Source of the DNA: DASWHR01 sp036398095 | GTDB taxonomy: Bacteria; Actinomycetota; AC-67 | NCBI GenBank assembly: GCA_036398095.1 | Contig: DASWHR010000066.1 | Coordinates: 1 to 53,234 of the forward strand | Length of the DNA stretch: 53,234 nt | Reading direction: 5' to 3' | Shown: piece after piece, positions 26,433 through 34,589 of the stretch | Position numbering within the stretch: the stretch's first letter is position 1 | Layout of the letters: every line of letters begins with the position of its first letter | Made by a program: the position numbers and the translations under genes | Notes under the pieces: generated by a model | The model's input: only the letters and a program-made list of their open reading frames with translations | What the model was told of the DNA's origin: nothing | Database searches by the model: none

Positions 26433-27415
26433 ACCGACTCCGGATCTTCGGCAAAATCCGCCCACGTCATCGAGCAGCAGCCGTCGAACAGGCGTGGCTC
26501 CAACCCGAGCGAGACGGCGTAGGCGATCGTTCCGTCCGCCGGGTAGGCGATGCCGTTGAAGCCGGCGTCCACGGCCGCGCGATCCAAGGACACCTTGATG
26601 TCGCCGAGCGGACGAGCACAGCCCAGATGAACACGGGTGTCGTCCATCCGGCCGCGCGCGGTGTGGAAGAAGTCGATCACCTCGCCGGTGTCCGGCGGCG
26701 GCAAGTGACCCATCGGCGTTCCGACCAGCGGCGTCAGGACCACCAGGATCAGAGTCCACACGGGATAGCGCGACAGGATGTCGAGCGCAGTCTGCTCGCC
26801 GAGAAACTCTCCGTAGTGAAGGCCGAGCACGATGTGCGGGATGATGCGCAGACCCGCGTCGGCGAGATGGGCGATCGATCGCTCGACGTCGGCGACGGTC
26901 ATGTCGAGATGGTAGACATCGCGGAGGGTCTCGTCGGCGCCGATGACGTCGATCATCGCGCCGTCGATGCCCACCGCGGACAGCGCCGCTGCGGTCTCGG
27001 CGTCCGGATACCCGACATGACATACGACGCGCATCTCCAACTCGTTCTTGATCCGCGCGATCTGATCGATCTGCGCGAGTAACGGGACGCCGCCCGAGCG
27101 CTGCGATCCGCCGGAGACGAGCATTCCCTTGGTGCCCTTCGCCTTCAGGTCGCAGGCGATGGCGAACAGGTCGCGATCGGGCGCGACCGAGATCATTCCG
27201 TCGAGCACCTTCGCGCTGCAGTGATCGCATTGGAGCGCGCAGGCCGAACCGGTCACGCTGACGGGAAGGAACGCGCGTGCGTTCTGGGGCTTCCACTCGG
27301 CGGTCTCGTAGCGCTTCAGCCCGGGGGCGAAGAAATCGATGCGGCTGCCAAAATGCGCGCGCGACGCCAGCCAGCCCCGGCTCGGGGCGGCAACGGTGTC
27401 GAATGCGAGCGTCAC
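26429..27415 (-). CDS. Radical SAM lipoyl synthase-like protein (sLipS, copy b)
   Basis: 328 aa. The radical SAM motif is Cys 59, 63, 66 (CALQCDHCS). A conserved pair CC lies near the C-terminus (FDGCCSMTW). It is clearly different in sequence from the copy at 24202, as expected for the LipS1/LipS2 pair, which act together on octanoylated carrier proteins. GTG start at 27415 overlaps the preceding stop in a GTGA. It ends coupled to lplA. Confidence 0.82.
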   Translation of the reverse strand: MTLAFDTVAAPSRGWLASRAHFGSRIDFFAPGLKRYETAEWKPQNARAFLPVSVTGSACALQCDHCSAKVLDGMISVAPDRDLFAIACDLKAKGTKGMLVSGGSQRSGGVPLLAQIDQIARIKNELEMRVVCHVGYPDAETAAALSAVGIDGAMIDVIGADETLRDVYHLDMTVADVERSIAHLADAGLRIIPHIVLGLHYGEFLGEQTALDILSRYPVWTLILVVLTPLVGTPMGHLPPPDTGEVIDFFHTARGRMDDTRVHLGCARPLGDIKVSLDRAAVDAGFNGIAYPADGTIAYAVSLGLEPRLFDGCCSMTWADFAEDPESV

Positions 27416-27864
27416 TCAGCCACCGATCCTTGCCGTTTGTATTCCGCGAGCGCGTCGGCGAACCACGGTTGCACGGCGTCGCCCTCGATCAAGCCGGACG
27501 GATCTTCGATCGGGTCGATCAACAGCAACCAGCCTTCGCCGTACGGATCCTTCGTGACCAAGAGCGGATTGTCGAGGACGCGGTCGTTGACCTGAACGAC
27601 GGTGCCGGCGACGGGCGCGCGCAACGGGCCGACGAACTTCTGCGCCTCAATCGTTCCAAGCTCGTCGCCGGCCGCAACGATGGTGCCGGCCGGCGAGAGG
27701 TACAACTGCGCCAGGTCGCCGGTGGTCTCCAGCCCGAGCGAGTCCATCCCGATGCGCAACCGGTCGCCCTCGCGCAGGACCCAGGTGTGATCGATCGGAT
27801 GGTAGGCACGGTCCAGCGGCGCTTCGAAGCGGCCGGCGCGGGCAACGGGAACGGTGGGATCCAT
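27412..27864 (-). CDS. lbpA: Lipoate-binding protein (sHdr-associated, GcvH-like), copy 3
   Basis: 150 aa, GcvH-like. Lys 76 in IEAQKFVGPLRAPVAG is the lipoylation site and KDPYGEGWLLLI follows. It differs from the other two copies around the lysine (AQKFVGPL versus AKWVGPVP and GKWVGPVP), so it may have a different partner. ATG start at 27864 directly abuts the stop of the second LplA-like gene. It lies among the maturation genes rather than beside EMO. Confidence 0.9.
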   Translation of the reverse strand: MDPTVPVARAGRFEAPLDRAYHPIDHTWVLREGDRLRIGMDSLGLETTGDLAQLYLSPAGTIVAAGDELGTIEAQKFVGPLRAPVAGTVVQVNDRVLDNPLLVTKDPYGEGWLLLIDPIEDPSGLIEGDAVQPWFADALAEYKRQGSVAE

Positions 27865-28776
27865 CTAGGCTCCTTTCGAAAGGGCAGCGACGATTGCGCC
27901 GGCGAGTTCGTCGCTCTCGTCGTCGGCATCCCGAATCGAGGCGCGGTCGATTCGTCCGTCCACGACCGAGACCCATGAGCCTCCGACCGAGATCAGCGAC
28001 ACGCCTCCCCGGATCTTGATTCGCGCCGGCGCCGGCGCGCGATCGGCAAACACCCACGACGGGTCCGTGAAGCGGGTATCGAGCAACCGAACCGCGTCCT
28101 GTTCGGCCGGCGAGGGCGACGACGGAATCGCGCCGCCGAATGCTTCGGCGTAGTTGTCGACGAGCGCGGCGACCGATTCTTCGCGCGAGACCGGCCGGCC
28201 GGCGACCTCGTCGACGCAACCGAGGTACCGCCGCATCAATCGCGCCGCCTCGGCTTTGGCCGCCGCCGGAATCGCCAAGATCCCGGCCATGGCGTCGTGA
28301 TCGAACGAGAAGATCACGTTGCCGACGAAGGCGCTCGCATCGCCGATCTGCGCCGCGCCGGTTCCGCTGATCTTCCGGTCGCCGGCCATCATGTCGTTGC
28401 CCGGCGCCAGTTCGGCCTCCACGCCGAGCGAACGGAACGCCTCGACGGCGGGACCGAGCGCGCGCTGCCAGGCGCGGTCGAGCGCAGCCGGCAACGACCC
28501 GGTCGGTGCGATCAGCTGAAAGAAGATCTGGCCGTCGTCGCACAAGACCGGACCGCCGCCCGCACGGCGGCGGAAGAGGCCGAATCCGCGAGCGGCGCAT
28601 TCGGCCAGATCAAGCTCTTCGGTCCGACGGTGAAAGCCGATCGAGACGTACGCCTCGGCCGGCGTCATGATCGCAAGGACCGGCGCGTCTCCGGGCTGCA
28701 TCGTTTCGGCGACCGCATGCCACCAGGTCTGCGAGCGTAGACCGGAGACGGTGCCGAAATCGAGCAGCCGAAGCAT
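27865..28776 (-). CDS. Second LplA/LipM-like protein (lipoate or octanoate transferase)
   Basis: 303 aa of the LplA/LipB/LipM fold. RRRAGGGPVL (69-78) matches the substrate loop and GNDMMAGDRKISGTGA (126-141) the catalytic loop with Lys 135. The Arg/Lys normally before the Asn-Asp pair of LplA is a Gly here. A C-terminal segment (ARIKIRGGVSLISVGGSWVSV) resembles an accessory domain. It could be an octanoyltransferase supplying the substrate of the LipS pair, or a ligase for a different Lbp. ATG start overlaps the shdrB3 stop by one base (TGATG). Confidence 0.82.
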   Translation of the reverse strand: MLRLLDFGTVSGLRSQTWWHAVAETMQPGDAPVLAIMTPAEAYVSIGFHRRTEELDLAECAARGFGLFRRRAGGGPVLCDDGQIFFQLIAPTGSLPAALDRAWQRALGPAVEAFRSLGVEAELAPGNDMMAGDRKISGTGAAQIGDASAFVGNVIFSFDHDAMAGILAIPAAAKAEAARLMRRYLGCVDEVAGRPVSREESVAALVDNYAEAFGGAIPSSPSPAEQDAVRLLDTRFTDPSWVFADRAPAPARIKIRGGVSLISVGGSWVSVVDGRIDRASIRDADDESDELAGAIVAALSKGA

Positions 28777-30047
28777 CAGGCCATCGCCTCGTCGAGCAAC
28801 TCGGCCAGGTCTCGCACGATCAGCTTCCCGTCGTTCCCGGTGGACTTGACCGCATCCTCGAAGCGCGACACCTCATAGGGGCACACAACGACCAGGCACT
28901 CGGCACCGGTCTCGACGGCTTCGCGGACGCGTCGCTCCGACAACCGCTCGGTCTGATGCTGCGCGGCCAGACCGTCGAGCCACATGCCGCCTCCTCCGCC
29001 GCCGCAGCAGTAGCCGTTCGACTTGCACCGCAGCATCTCGACGAACGTGATCCCCGGAATTTTTTCGATCAGGGTGCGCGGCGCATCGTACTCGCCGTTG
29101 TGCCGGCCGAGGTAGCAGGGATCGTGGAACGTGACGGTCATGTCGATGGGCTTGTTGAACGTCATCTTGTCGGCGAGGGACGCCAGCAACTGGGTGTAGT
29201 GCAGAACCTCGAAGACGTGGCCGTGCTTGGGATACTCGTTCTTGAGGGCATTGAAGGCATGCGGATCCGAGGTCACAATGCGCTTGAACTCGTACTTTGC
29301 GAAGGAGGCGACGTTCTCCTCCATCATCATCTCGAACAGGCCTTTCTCGCCGGCGAGCCGCTGCGAGTCGGCGACCGTCTTCTCTTCGGCCCCGAGAATC
29401 GCCCAATCCACACCCAGCCGATTCAGCACACGCGCATTCGCGCGGGCCGCTTCCTGGCCGCGCGGATGGTATGCCCAGTAGTCCTCGATCAGGAAGAGCA
29501 CGTCGGCGGGCGCAGGGTCGTCTTTGAGGATCCGCACGTCCGTGCCGGCGTCCTTCGCCCAAGCGGCGCGCTTCTTGGCGTTCTCACCGAGCGCGTTTCC
29601 GTATCGCGCGGTCTTCTCGAAGACCTGCTGCAACTCTGCGGGCACATTGCCTTCCCCGACGGCCACTTCGCGGACGGCCGGCATGATCTTGATCATGTCG
29701 ACCTCCTTCGGGCAAACCCGCAAGCAGTTGCCGCACGTTGTGCACAGCCACAGGTTATCGTCGGTGAACAGGTCGATGTCCCCCGTCTGCACACCGCGGT
29801 GGATCTTGCGCGGGCCGTACTCTCCGACGATATCGACGGGACACACGGGAACGCATTTCGCACACCCGTAGCACCAGTTCAGGGATTCGCCGCCGGGAAG
29901 CTCGCCGATGCGCTCGAGCTGGTCGGTGTCGTAGTCCCAGATCACGCGCTGCTCGAACATTCGATTCCATTGCCCTGGCAGCTCGTATCCGTCGATGACG
30001 GCAAGCTCTACTTCGATCGGTGCCGGATACTGCTTTTCCAAACCCAT
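28776..30047 (-). CDS. shdrB3: sHdrB3-like HdrD-type iron-sulfur subunit
   Basis: 423 aa, starting at ATG 30047; 44 upstream codons of open frame are antisense noise. An HdrC-like N-terminal part binds two [4Fe-4S] clusters (Cys 59/62/65/69 and 102/105/108/112). The HdrB-like part has CCG motifs (HDPCYLGRHN and YCCGGGGGG). A single HdrC-HdrB fusion in this place, instead of separate C2 and B2, defines the type II sHdr arrangement C1-B1-A-H-B3. It is the likely exit from the sHdr complex towards EtfAB. It lacks the membrane domain that EMO has, so it is soluble. Confidence 0.88.
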   Translation of the reverse strand: MGLEKQYPAPIEVELAVIDGYELPGQWNRMFEQRVIWDYDTDQLERIGELPGGESLNWCYGCAKCVPVCPVDIVGEYGPRKIHRGVQTGDIDLFTDDNLWLCTTCGNCLRVCPKEVDMIKIMPAVREVAVGEGNVPAELQQVFEKTARYGNALGENAKKRAAWAKDAGTDVRILKDDPAPADVLFLIEDYWAYHPRGQEAARANARVLNRLGVDWAILGAEEKTVADSQRLAGEKGLFEMMMEENVASFAKYEFKRIVTSDPHAFNALKNEYPKHGHVFEVLHYTQLLASLADKMTFNKPIDMTVTFHDPCYLGRHNGEYDAPRTLIEKIPGITFVEMLRCKSNGYCCGGGGGGMWLDGLAAQHQTERLSERRVREAVETGAECLVVVCPYEVSRFEDAVKSTGNDGKLIVRDLAELLDEAMA

Positions 30048-30052
30048 TGGGA

Positions 30053-30763
30053 CTACGCCTCCAGTCGATGCACGCCGAGCAGGCGGCGCGCGAGCTCGGG
30101 GAGCTGCGGGACGACATGATTGAACTCTTGCGTCATCCGCATTCGGAGCACGGTGTACATATAGATGCCGTAGACACACGCGAGGAACACGTCGAGGCCG
30201 AACGGAGGCCGGCCGACGAAGCCGATCGCGCGTCCGGTCTCGGTGACGAACGCCATCGCCTGTCCGACGCGCACGTAGGTTTCCCCGGGAGTCGCCCCGG
30301 ACAGATCGAAATCGTCCATCGTCACCAACCGGAGCGCGCCGGTTTCAGTTCGCGGATCCCACATCCAGCCTCGCCACAACCAGTGTTCCTCGGGGTCGGT
30401 GAAATGAAGAAGCTCGCCGGCGATCTCGGGTGCCAGATTGTGTTCGTCCACGCCGGCAACGAACGCATCGAATCGAGCGGCGACCGGACCGGGGGCAAGC
30501 AAATCGGCGACCAGACCGCAGAAGCGGTCGGCCCCGACGAGGTCGAGCAGGTCCCCGCCCTTGCGCCGGACCCCGAACATCATGGACATGCCGGCCTCCA
30601 TCGCGTCGCGCGACGGCGGACCGTCGGAATACATCGCCCGGAAGCGGTCCGCCTTGACTTCGACGGTCGAGGTGATCGCATCCATCTCTTCCACCGAAAT
30701 CTTCTGCAGCACCTGCTGCATGAATTCCTCGGCGGTGAGGGTGTCTACGACTTGTCCGCCCAC
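30053..30763 (-). CDS. shdrH: sHdrH-like protein of unknown function
   Basis: 236 aa. The position between shdrA and shdrB3 is that of sHdrH, the conserved protein without known function in sHdr operons. It has no CxxC cluster motif. A hydrophobic stretch near residues 195-212 (DVFLACVYGIYMYTVL) could be one amphipathic or membrane-touching helix. GTG start at 30763; a 39-nt gap separates it from shdrA. The call rests mainly on synteny and length. Confidence 0.75.
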   Translation of the reverse strand: MGGQVVDTLTAEEFMQQVLQKISVEEMDAITSTVEVKADRFRAMYSDGPPSRDAMEAGMSMMFGVRRKGGDLLDLVGADRFCGLVADLLAPGPVAARFDAFVAGVDEHNLAPEIAGELLHFTDPEEHWLWRGWMWDPRTETGALRLVTMDDFDLSGATPGETYVRVGQAMAFVTETGRAIGFVGRPPFGLDVFLACVYGIYMYTVLRMRMTQEFNHVVPQLPELARRLLGVHRLEA

Positions 30764-30802
30764 GCTCCCGAACCCCCGTCCCTTCGCCCGGTCGTCGCGC
30801 GC

Positions 30803-31861
30803 CTACGCCGGCGCGCCGGCCGCGGCCGTGCGTCGCACGAGCGCGACTGCCTTCGACGCGGCGGCCCCAGCGCTGGAGATCGTGTCTTCCAGATCGGCCG
30901 GGCCGACCGCGGCGCCGCACACGAACACGCCTTCCTTCGCGGTCGTCACCGTGTCCAGCGGCGGCGCGGCGGTCTCGATGAAGCCGTACTTGTTTTGCGG
31001 GATCTCGAACATGCCGGCCATCTCGCGAGTGCCCTTCGACGGCTCCATTCCGACCGACAGCACCACGATGTCCATCGGGACCTCCATCGGGCGTCCCATC
31101 GTCGTGTCCTCGCCGCGGACCAGCAGGCTGCCGTCCTTGGGAAGAATCTCGGTGATGATCCCCTTGACGTACTGAACCTTGTACTGCTCCTGCGCCGGCC
31201 AGTAGATCTGGTTTTCCCAGTAGCCGTACATGCGCATGTCGATGTAGAAGATGAAGACCTTGCAGTCGGGGTTCTGCTGCCGGACCTCGATCGCTTCCTT
31301 CGATGCGACCCCGCAGCACACCTTCGAGCAGTACTCGTTTCCGATCCGCCGGTCGCGCGAACCCACGCACTGGATGAAGCACAGTCGCTTGGGCTTTTCG
31401 CCGTTGGACGGGCGGACGACGTTGTGGTCCTTGAGCATGGACTCCAAGTCCTGCAGCGCGATCACGTCGGCATGCTCGTAGTAGCCGTACATCTGCGTTT
31501 CGCGTCCCGGATCGAAGTGCTGGAACCCGGTCGCGACGATCACGGCACCGGCTTCGACGACCGAGCCGTCCGACAGCGCGACGCGAAAGTCGCCCGCGGA
31601 TCCTTCCTGCGAGGCGACCGTGACCTGCGTGCGAACGTCCGCATTCGGATGGCCGACGACGCGGTCGATCATCCGCTGCATGCCTTCCTCAGCCGAATCG
31701 AAGTACGGCGTGAGGGCGGCGTAGTTCTCGTGAATCGGCGTCCCGCCCAGCTTCTCGTGCTTTTCGACCAAGACCACACGGCCGCCCAGATCGAGGACGT
31801 TCGCTGCGGCTTCCAGGCCTCCCGGGCCACCACCGACGATCAGTACGGCATCGCTAGGCAT
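30803..31861 (-). CDS. shdrA: sHdrA, FAD and iron-sulfur subunit
   Basis: 352 aa, the short HdrA form of sulfur oxidisers. The FAD-binding motif GGGPGG is at 10-15 and a second nucleotide-binding region near 290-330. The cluster-binding cysteines are 161, 165, 178, 182 and 183 (CFIQCVGSRD, then YCSKVCC). ATG start overlaps the shdrB1 stop by 8 nt. It is the flavin core of the sHdr complex, which oxidises protein- or lipoate-bound sulfane sulfur to sulfite in the cytoplasm. Confidence 0.93.
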   Translation of the reverse strand: MPSDAVLIVGGGPGGLEAAANVLDLGGRVVLVEKHEKLGGTPIHENYAALTPYFDSAEEGMQRMIDRVVGHPNADVRTQVTVASQEGSAGDFRVALSDGSVVEAGAVIVATGFQHFDPGRETQMYGYYEHADVIALQDLESMLKDHNVVRPSNGEKPKRLCFIQCVGSRDRRIGNEYCSKVCCGVASKEAIEVRQQNPDCKVFIFYIDMRMYGYWENQIYWPAQEQYKVQYVKGIITEILPKDGSLLVRGEDTTMGRPMEVPMDIVVLSVGMEPSKGTREMAGMFEIPQNKYGFIETAAPPLDTVTTAKEGVFVCGAAVGPADLEDTISSAGAAASKAVALVRRTAAAGAPA

Positions 31862-33044
31862 CGACGTCCTCCCACGTCAGGAACTCCTGTTCGCCTCGCT
31901 CGATCTTCTTCATGTCCTCCTGGAACTCCGCCCAGGCCTTTTCCCAGTCGATTCCCATCTTTTCGAGCAGCGGCTTGTAGTCGGCCGAGTGCCAGTGCAA
32001 CTGGCAGACCTTGTACGGATGGGCGCCCATGGCGAGCGCAGCGAACTGAGCCTCGCTCATCACCGGAAGCGACGCGGTCACGCCGTGCGCTTTGGCCGCG
32101 AATTGGCTCTTGTCCAGCGTCGTCACACACCCGGTGTCGTGCGTGAGCACCACGTCCGGATCGGCTTCGTCCTTCATGACCTGAATCTTGCGCAGCGTCG
32201 CGAACGAGCGCGTGAAATCGCGCTGCACCAGGATGTGGCGGAACCCGAAGCCGCAGCAGTCGAACCAGGTCGAGTAGTTGCGGACCTCGGCGCCCAGCCT
32301 CTCCGCGATGCCCGACACGATCGACGTGCGCTGTCCCTGGTACATGTCGGGGTCGTAGATCGCATCGCCTTCGACGAGCTTGTGATAGTGACACGCCGGG
32401 TGGACCGTCACGGCGATGTTCTTCATGTCGATGACCTGCTTCGCCGCGATCTCGTGACGCATCGCATGGAACCATTCGCTGTAGTGGACGATCTCCTCCG
32501 GCATGACCATCGGCTTGCCGAGCCGGCCGAGCACTTCGCGGACCTGCTTGCGCAGATCGGAGTGGCCGAGCAGCTCTTCGCGGACCTCCTTGTAGTGCCC
32601 GTAGGAGGTGCCGCAGTGGATGATCGGGTAGTAGCCGGTCTCGTAGGCGGCCGCGAAGTTGCGCATGGCGACGGCGGCCTGCGCCGCCGCATTCGATGTC
32701 GCCGACGCGTAGTAGTTCCACGCCGTACACGACGTCTGATCCTTGGGATCCTCGTAGGCAAGCCCGAGCTTGCGGATCACCCAGAAGATCGATGTCGAGT
32801 AGCCGGGAATGTGCCCGCACTGCCCGCAGGACTTGTGATGCCAGGTCGGCTGACGCGGAACCTTCTTCGGCCGGCCGTACTTGGTCGGCACCTCGATGAA
32901 GTCGTCCGGAACGCGTTGGACAATCCACTCGCCTTCCTCTTCCAGGCGGAAGACTTGCTCATAGAAGTCTTCGGGAACGTGCGCGTCGGGGTCGCGCTCA
33001 AACTTGGCCTTCTTGCTCAGAATCTGTTCAACAGGAATCGACAT
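31854..33044 (-). CDS. shdrB1: sHdrB1, noncubane iron-sulfur subunit
   Basis: 396 aa, starting at ATG 33044 after GAGGAGGCCGGC. CCG-type cysteine motifs in both repeats fit noncubane [4Fe-4S] clusters: SCGQCGHIPGY (73-82), CTAWNYYASAT (from 106), then HPACHYH, DCCGFGFRH and VCQLHWHSADY. It is the predicted active-site subunit that handles disulfide- or persulfide-like substrates. It sits between shdrC1 and shdrA, with 10 nt to shdrC1 and an 8-nt overlap with shdrA. Confidence 0.92.
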   Translation of the reverse strand: MSIPVEQILSKKAKFERDPDAHVPEDFYEQVFRLEEEGEWIVQRVPDDFIEVPTKYGRPKKVPRQPTWHHKSCGQCGHIPGYSTSIFWVIRKLGLAYEDPKDQTSCTAWNYYASATSNAAAQAAVAMRNFAAAYETGYYPIIHCGTSYGHYKEVREELLGHSDLRKQVREVLGRLGKPMVMPEEIVHYSEWFHAMRHEIAAKQVIDMKNIAVTVHPACHYHKLVEGDAIYDPDMYQGQRTSIVSGIAERLGAEVRNYSTWFDCCGFGFRHILVQRDFTRSFATLRKIQVMKDEADPDVVLTHDTGCVTTLDKSQFAAKAHGVTASLPVMSEAQFAALAMGAHPYKVCQLHWHSADYKPLLEKMGIDWEKAWAEFQEDMKKIERGEQEFLTWEDVDA

Positions 33045-33054
33045 GCCGGCCTCC

Positions 33055-33795
33055 TCAGTGTTCGTTGAGCTTCGAGACGGGCGAGGTGTCGTAGTCGGCA
33101 TCCTCGAGCCGGTCTTCCATCATCTCTTCGAGGATCATGTGCAGGTTCGCATCGACTTCCTTGATCATGTCGAGCGCGCCGGTCGCGTGCCAGATGACGT
33201 ACAGCTCCATGATCGTCTTGGGTTCGATCGCCCAGCCGGTGTTCGTGGTGTGCAGCGTCTCGGGCGGCAGCATCTTGCGCCAAAGCTCGAGTTGATCGGA
33301 CACCTCCTTGACGCCCGGGCCCCAGTCTGGGAACGCGTCGGGCTGGAGCATGTCGGGCGATACCTGGGTGCCGGTCCCCATGATCTTGTAGATGATTCGG
33401 GTATAGCCCTCCAGCGCTTCCTTCGCGGTCGCCATCCCGTTGTTGACGGCGACTTCGCGCATGATCGTGATGATTCCGCCCGGGTTGTTGCCGCGCGGAC
33501 ACCGCAAGCACGAGAAGCACTGGGAGCATTCCCAGATATCGTCGTTCATCTGCTCGTAGACCTGCTCGACGTCCTCGCGCGCGGTCGCCTGCGCGATGCG
33601 GCGCGGCGAGAAGTCGTAGAAACGCGCGGACGGGCATGCCGCGACGCAAATCCCGCATTCGTAGCAGCCGTAGAGATAATCGTCGTAGCGCGGGTCGGCC
33701 TTCACCTGCCCGAACAGGCGCTCCTTCTCTTCGTAGGGAACGTCGTCGTAGCGGCCTTTCGTGATCTTGAGCGCGGGATGCGTCGTCAGAGCCAC
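33055..33795 (-). CDS. shdrC1: sHdrC1, two-cluster ferredoxin subunit
   Basis: 246 aa. First cluster Cys 44, 47, 50, 54 (CYECGICVAACP). Second group Cys 90, 93, 96, 99 (CSQCFSCLRCP), with two rather than the usual three residues before the last Cys. GTG start after GGAGGACGCC. It connects HdrA with HdrB-type clusters. It is the first gene of the shdrC1B1AHB3 block, 12 nt after the dsrE gene. Confidence 0.92.
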   Translation of the reverse strand: MALTTHPALKITKGRYDDVPYEEKERLFGQVKADPRYDDYLYGCYECGICVAACPSARFYDFSPRRIAQATAREDVEQVYEQMNDDIWECSQCFSCLRCPRGNNPGGIITIMREVAVNNGMATAKEALEGYTRIIYKIMGTGTQVSPDMLQPDAFPDWGPGVKEVSDQLELWRKMLPPETLHTTNTGWAIEPKTIMELYVIWHATGALDMIKEVDANLHMILEEMMEDRLEDADYDTSPVSKLNEH

Positions 33796-33807
33796 GGCGT
33801 CCTCCGT

Positions 33808-34185
33808 CTAGAACGAGATCACGGCGTCGGATTCGGTGGCCATGTTGTTGAAGGCGGCGCCACCGATCATCTTCACGCCGTCGACGATGTCGTCCATCGT
33901 CAGGTCGTGCAGGTCAAGACTGGGTTGGCACACGTACAGCTTCACGCCGATGTCGAGCGCCTGGTCGATGAAGTAGGACAGCGGCTGGCCGCGGTCCCCT
34001 TTCGGGCCCATCTTCTCGGCGGTGCCCTTCCGCAGAAGCGTCGGCCCGTTCATCGTGAAGTAGATTCCTACCTCGTTCTCCATGGCGGCCGCGGCGGCGG
34101 CGAGGAAGAACGGCGTCGCGCATCGTTCCGGCGACTCGACGCCGTGAGTCATGACGTAGAGGATTCGTTTTGTGTCGTCGTCCAC
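33808..34185 (-). CDS. DsrE3-like sulfur-transfer protein
   Basis: 125 aa of the DsrE/F family. Cys 86 in VKLYVCQPSLDLHDL is the predicted persulfide carrier, and Cys 22 is a second cysteine. It is shorter than the DsrE2 protein at 17524 and lacks its hydrophobic part, so it is a soluble DsrE3-type carrier. GTG start at 34185, 9 nt after the tusA stop. Together with TusA it feeds the sHdr complex, a pairing known from sulfur oxidisers. Confidence 0.88.
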   Translation of the reverse strand: MDDDTKRILYVMTHGVESPERCATPFFLAAAAAAMENEVGIYFTMNGPTLLRKGTAEKMGPKGDRGQPLSYFIDQALDIGVKLYVCQPSLDLHDLTMDDIVDGVKMIGGAAFNNMATESDAVISF

Positions 34186-34194
34186 GCCGGCCCC

Positions 34195-34437
34195 CTACTT
34201 GGTCCTGCGAACCCAGAAGGTGAAGACATCGCCTTCCGCGGTGTGGTCGACCATTTCGTGCCCGGTGTTTTTCACCCAGGCGTCCATATCGGGTTCGGCG
34301 CCGGGATCGGTCGCCTGCATCTCCACAACTTGCCCGACCTCGATCTCCTTGATCGCCTTCGACAACTTGATTACCGGCAAAGGACAAAGAAGCCCCTTCA
34401 CATCAAGGACCTTGTCCGCCTGGACTCGACTTGCCAC
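34195..34437 (-). CDS. tusA: TusA-family sulfur carrier
   Basis: 80 aa. The CPxP motif (Cys 18 in GLLCPLP) carries sulfur as a persulfide, and the fold is the small two-layer TusA type. I choose GTG at 34437, because the strong site GGGAGGGG lies 8 nt upstream. The GTG at 34446 would sit on top of that site. It is the first gene of the sHdr operon and likely the immediate sulfur donor to the Hdr-like complex. Confidence 0.92.
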   Translation of the reverse strand: MASRVQADKVLDVKGLLCPLPVIKLSKAIKEIEVGQVVEMQATDPGAEPDMDAWVKNTGHEMVDHTAEGDVFTFWVRRTK

Positions 34438-34491
34438 AGGCCTCACCCCTCCCGTTCCTCGCGTCCCTGATTCGTGCAGGAACGCAAAGCC

Positions 34492-34520
34492 ATATGACCA
34501 TATTCGAATGTTGCGGTCAA
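34492..34520 (-). promoter_or_regulatory. Promoter of the tusA-sHdr operon with TCGAATAT element
   Basis: On the minus strand TTGACC (34515-34520), a 17-bp spacer and TCATAT (34492-34497), about 55 nt upstream of tusA. The spacer end and -10 read TCGAATATGGTCATAT, closely related to CGAATATCGTAATAAT at the two Soe-like promoters. The palindrome ATTCGAAT overlaps the spacer. This supports coordinated control of sulfane and sulfite oxidation genes (inference). Confidence 0.65.
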
Positions 34521-34589
34521 GGGGTTCTAGGGATGATTTGTCCTGATTCTGCGTGTTGCCGGCCGGTGCGACGGCGAACCCAGGCCTCC

